Source of the DNA: Psychromonas sp.
GTDB taxonomy: Bacteria > Pseudomonadota > Gammaproteobacteria > Enterobacterales > Psychromonadaceae
Assembly: GCA_023145575.1 (NCBI GenBank)
Contig: JAGLDN010000345.1
Location: forward strand, 1-9,296
Direction of reading: 5' to 3'
DNA: 9,296 nt
The notes beneath the pieces were generated by a model that did no database searches, was not told the origin of the DNA, and was given only the letters and a program-made list of their open reading frames with translations. Each line of letters opens with the position of its first letter. Position 1 is the stretch's first letter. A program made the position numbers and the translations under genes. This document shows positions 6,887-9,296 of this stretch, one piece after another.

Positions 6887-6917
6887 CGCGAGGCAAAACT
6901 TGATAATCAGCTTCGCG
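6887..6917 (+). terminator. Hairpin downstream of pflB, without T-run
   Basis: CGCGAGGC (6887-6894) pairs with GCTTCGCG (6910-6917) over eight positions including one G-T, around a 15-base loop. No T-run follows, so it is not a standard intrinsic terminator. It might protect the 3' end of the focA-pflB mRNA or mark the former end of the operon. The rest of 6862-7040 shows no gene. Confidence 0.35.
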
Positions 6918-7040
6918 CTCAACAATCAATGATTAAATGACAATAAAAAAATCTTTAATTTAATCTTGAAAATGTGGCGTATTTCAATGATGACCTTCAC
7001 GCGGAGAACCTTGCATCTTTACGACAGATTCGTATCTATT

Positions 7041-8014
7041 CGAATCAAAAGTCGAAAATAATAGAGCCCAGCCCATGTTTAGTATTACTCTTCAGGTGCG
7101 AACCAACGAAGAGAGATAAAAACATGAACTAGGAACACAAATTAATATCATTATATTTGCTGATCTGCAATGAATATCAAAATATAATTCATGCACATGT
7201 TGAAAGATTTACCACCGGAAAAAATGATTCATGTACAGATAAAGAAGTAATGGCAATATATTGTTACCGATATATTAAGGGGTTAGCGAACAATCTCAGT
7301 CATACATCGTTATGCTCAAGATCATCTTAGTGACCATTTCCAAAGGCTCTGTGGTTATGCTGCGATCGCACATCGAGTTAACAAGTTGTCAAATGGATTT
7401 ATTGCCTTGATAGATTTTTTGCAAACAAAAAAATATCGACTGATGATGACCGCGTTTATCTTATTAATCCGTTTCCTATTCCACTCGCTAATAATAACTA
7501 TGCTTACACAGCTAAAGTGGCACGAGAGCTCGCAAGTAAAAGGTACAATTCAACTAAGAAAATGTATTATTACGGTATCAAAGCACATGTTGGTGCGCGT
7601 TAACGAGACGCCAACTTAGAAGATCTTGAAATAATCTTTGTTGAAGAAGCCAGGAGGCAGGATGGATCTGTTTTTGAAAAATTCAGCCGATGCTTACAGA
7701 CAATTTGCTGTTTGGCAATCAACCTTACAAAAGATCCGATGAAGATAAGGTTGAATCAGAGCAGGGTTTGAAAGTATTGACACCTATAAAAAACATAGGG
7801 GGCAGAAAGAGTTATCGACAGAGGAAAAAATATTCAAATGCCGTATCACGTATGAGGCAGCCGATTGATGCATTATTTGCTTGGCTCAATAAAGTTACTG
7901 ACATTGGAGACGCATCAAACGTGCGTTCGTCAAAAGGATTACTTACACATATTTATGTAAGACTGGCAGCTGCAATGATGCTTCGCAGTTACCCTGAACT
8001 TGGCTTTTGATTCG
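7041..8014 (+). mobile_element. Dead insertion sequence between pflB and pflA (about 974 bp)
   Basis: CGAATCAAAAGTC (7041-7053) and GGCTTTTGATTCG (8002-8014) are inverted repeats matching at 12 of 13 positions. They enclose one transposase pseudogene of about the right size for a 1-kb element. The right repeat overlaps the transposase stop codon. GATTCGTAT also occurs as a direct repeat at 7027-7035 and 8009-8017; its overlap with the right inverted repeat makes it doubtful as a target duplication. The exact ends are therefore provisional. Confidence 0.65.
7124..8010 (+). pseudogene. DDE transposase pseudogene (IS4/IS5-like superfamily, exact family unassigned)
   Basis: One transposase of about 290 residues can be followed through several frames. 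From ATG 7124 the frame reads LLICNEYQNIIHAHVERFTTG and TDKEVMAIYCY, with TAG as codon 3. From 7314 another frame gives QDHLSDHFQRLCGYA and HRVNKLSNGF. From 7448 the frame reads DRVYLINPFPIPLA, YTAKVARELASK, YNSTKKMYYYGIKAHV, meets TAA at 7601, and continues without a shift as ANLEDLEIIFVEEARRQDG. From about 7690 the last frame gives TDNLLFGNQPYKRSDE, LKVLTPIK, SRMRQPIDALFAWLNKV, VRSSKGLLTHIYVRLAAAMM and the stop at 8010. That makes two nonsense codons and three frameshifts. A catalytic Asp expected before the SFPI-like motif reads Asn (INPFPI), which is inference. KAHV, KVLTPIK and the RQPIDALFAWL helix are typical of DDE_Tnp_1-type enzymes. No activity is possible. Confidence 0.8.
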
Positions 8015-8083
8015 TATATATACCCATGTTAGAGATGTGTTACTCATCCCACATTCAGGCTCATTAATTTAAAGGAGATCCAG

Positions 8084-8824
8084 ATGTCATTAATCGGACA
8101 AATTCACGACATCGAAACTTTTGGGACTGTAGACGGTCCTGGCATTCGCTTTATCGTATTTTTGCAAGGCTGTTTAATGCGCTGTAAATACTGCCATAAC
8201 CGTGATAGCTGGCCAATCGAAGGCGGTAAGAAAATGACCGTTGATCAGTTAATGCAAGATCTCTTGCAATATCGACATTTTATGGAATCTTCAGGTGGCG
8301 GCGTAACACTTTCTGGCGGAGAAGCAATGCTACAACCTGAATTTGTTCTCGCAATGTTTCAAGCCTGTCATTTAGAAGGAATACACACTTGCCTTGATAC
8401 CAACGGATTTGTTAGACGTATTGATGAGACAACCAAAAAAGTATTGGAGCATACTGATTTAGTATTACTCGACATTAAACAAATGGATAACAAAAAACAT
8501 ATTGATCTAACACATGTAAGTAATAAATATACATTAGAATTTACTAAATATTTAGCAGAGCATGATCAACCAATCTATTTACGTTATGTTGTCGTCCCTG
8601 AGTACACCGACTGTGAAAAAGACATTCATGATTTGGGGCGGTTTATTGAGCCCATGAAAAACATCATTAAAATTGAGTTACTACCTTACCATGAACTTGG
8701 TAAACATAAGTGGACCGCAATGGGAAAAATATATCCACTTGACGCAATTTCAACCCCTTCTCATGCGACTATGGATATGGTTAAAAATATTCTGCTTCAA
8801 TACCATCACGATGTTATTTATTAG
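8084..8824 (+). CDS. pflA: Pyruvate formate-lyase 1-activating enzyme PflA
   Basis: PflA is a radical S-adenosylmethionine enzyme of the cytoplasm that abstracts a hydrogen from PflB to create the glycyl radical. The product has 246 residues, the same length as E. coli PflA. The 4Fe-4S cluster motif CxxxCxxC is Cys30, Cys34, Cys37 (GCLMRCKYCHN). The SAM-binding GGE motif lies at 78-80 (TLSGGEAMLQ), and CLDTNGF around residue 105 and RYVVVPEYTD follow. The C-terminus LLPYHELGKHKW is highly conserved in the family. The start is supported by AAAGGAG (8071-8077). It lies 1.2 kb beyond pflB, with a dead insertion sequence between them, so it probably needs its own promoter; in E. coli the gap is far shorter and some independent pflA expression is known. 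No good -35/-10 pair is visible in 8015-8070. Flavodoxin is the likely electron source. Confidence 0.97.
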   Translation: MSLIGQIHDIETFGTVDGPGIRFIVFLQGCLMRCKYCHNRDSWPIEGGKKMTVDQLMQDLLQYRHFMESSGGGVTLSGGEAMLQPEFVLAMFQACHLEGIHTCLDTNGFVRRIDETTKKVLEHTDLVLLDIKQMDNKKHIDLTHVSNKYTLEFTKYLAEHDQPIYLRYVVVPEYTDCEKDIHDLGRFIEPMKNIIKIELLPYHELGKHKWTAMGKIYPLDAISTPSHATMDMVKNILLQYHHDVIY

Positions 8825-8851
8825 TATTTATAACATAAGTAACTAGCATTC

Positions 8852-8938
8852 GGGATAAGCAACACTGCACACTACTATATTTACCAAGGTGAAATCACCA
8901 AAACCGTCTACTTATTGAGCGCTAAAACACCTGATCTG
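8852..8938 (+). pseudogene. Possible 3' fragment of a RelE/HigB-type toxin gene
   Basis: The frame gives HYYIYQGEITKTVYLLSAKTPDL, in parts resembling the final beta strands of RelE/HigB-type toxins (an IYY-type strand, then a VYLL strand and an AKN-DL turn). It is followed by TAA. A shift of one base at 8940 gives KECLMTIV, which would fit the terminal helix region. No start codon, upstream half or antitoxin gene is visible. The match is short and from memory, so this is only a suggestion. The rest of 8825-9050 shows an AT-only dyad (9008-9033: ACTTCTT/AAGAAGT) and no other gene. Confidence 0.25.
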
Positions 8939-9050
8939 TAAGGAATGTCTCATGACCATTGTTTAAAAAAACATCTGGTTGCAGATCGAGTTTATCCATG
9001 ATCATATACTTCTTTTTATAAAAAATAAGAAGTCAATTATATTCAGTAAA

Positions 9051-9296
9051 CCACTATTCAATAACTTATCAGTTGTTTCTGATCTAGGCAACAAGGGAAA
9101 GTAAAGCATAAACTCTTATATATTCTTTTTTTAACTGATGTTACGCAGTTAAAATCAGTATTTAATTATCTCAGCTGTTGCTTCTGCTGCTGGCACATGG
9201 GAGCAAATTAAAGATTTTGGATCCGATAAACACATTTGGCTTCGTAAATACCGACCTTTTGAAAAAGAAATTCCAACCCACGATACAATTGCACGA
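9051..9296 (+). pseudogene. ISAs1-family transposase, 5' part, broken and cut by the window edge
   Basis: From about 9051 the frame reads LFNNLSVVSD, then a one-base loss at 9084-9085, then RQQGKVKHKLLYILFLT to 9136. Next comes a 31-base segment that does not fit, and from 9168 a new frame gives ISAVASAAGTWEQIKDFG, WLRKYRPFEKEIPTHDTIAR to the window end. DPR-QGKVKHKLLDILFLTI, GWEDIEDFG, WLRKYLPFENGIPSHDTIAR are the N-terminal hallmarks of ISAs1-family (H-repeat-associated) transposases. Removing 9137-9167 joins LFLT to ISAV exactly as in the family. No clear start codon is present. Two independent lesions in under 250 bases make it a pseudogene, whatever follows past the edge. Confidence 0.8.

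Noticed and set aside
1..9296. CRISPR arrays, tRNA or rRNA genes, phage genes, defence systems
   Set aside because: No regularly spaced repeats, cloverleaf-like sequences or relevant protein families were seen. The window holds core metabolism and recombination genes plus insertion-sequence relics.

Overview
The window is AT-rich bacterial chromosome from a facultatively anaerobic gammaproteobacterium. This rests on close resemblance to the Escherichia coli versions of five proteins (XerD, FldB, FocA, PflB, PflA), on the divergent xerD/fldB pair, and on the focA-pflB-pflA order. The low GC and many decaying insertion sequences would fit a host-associated lineage such as the Orbales, but that placement is inference, not proof.

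Layout: (1) 1-1755 is accessory DNA. It holds the last codons of an unrecognised gene, a heavily decayed and internally deleted IS630-family transposase (about 184-764), an intact DUF3332-type lipoprotein gene (911-1456) with its own promoter, and a second, 5'-truncated IS630 relic (about 1487-1706). A third IS630-like terminus lies at 122-143. (2) 1756-3283 is the conserved core: xerD (minus strand) and fldB (plus strand), head to head across 39 bp, with a terminator after fldB. (3) 3284-6861 holds a long leader region, then focA and pflB. (4) 6862-8083 separates pflB from pflA and is almost entirely one dead insertion sequence of about 0.97 kb, with short terminal inverted repeats and a DDE transposase broken by at least five lesions. 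(5) pflA (8084-8824) is intact. (6) 8825-9296 contains a possible toxin-gene fragment and the 5' part of a broken ISAs1-family transposase that runs off the window.

How the genes work together: PflA uses S-adenosylmethionine and a 4Fe-4S cluster to place a glycyl radical on PflB. PflB then splits pyruvate plus CoA into acetyl-CoA and formate, and FocA moves formate across the inner membrane. Flavodoxins are the usual electron donors to PflA-type radical SAM activases in enterobacteria, so FldB may be functionally linked, although this is inferred from family knowledge. All key residues of PflB, PflA and FocA that I can check are present, so the pathway looks functional despite the insertion between pflB and pflA.

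I found no convincing new biological system. The main interest lies in the relics: reconstructed transposase pseudogenes, the lipoprotein gene caught between two same-direction IS630 relics, and the IS relic that splits the pfl locus.
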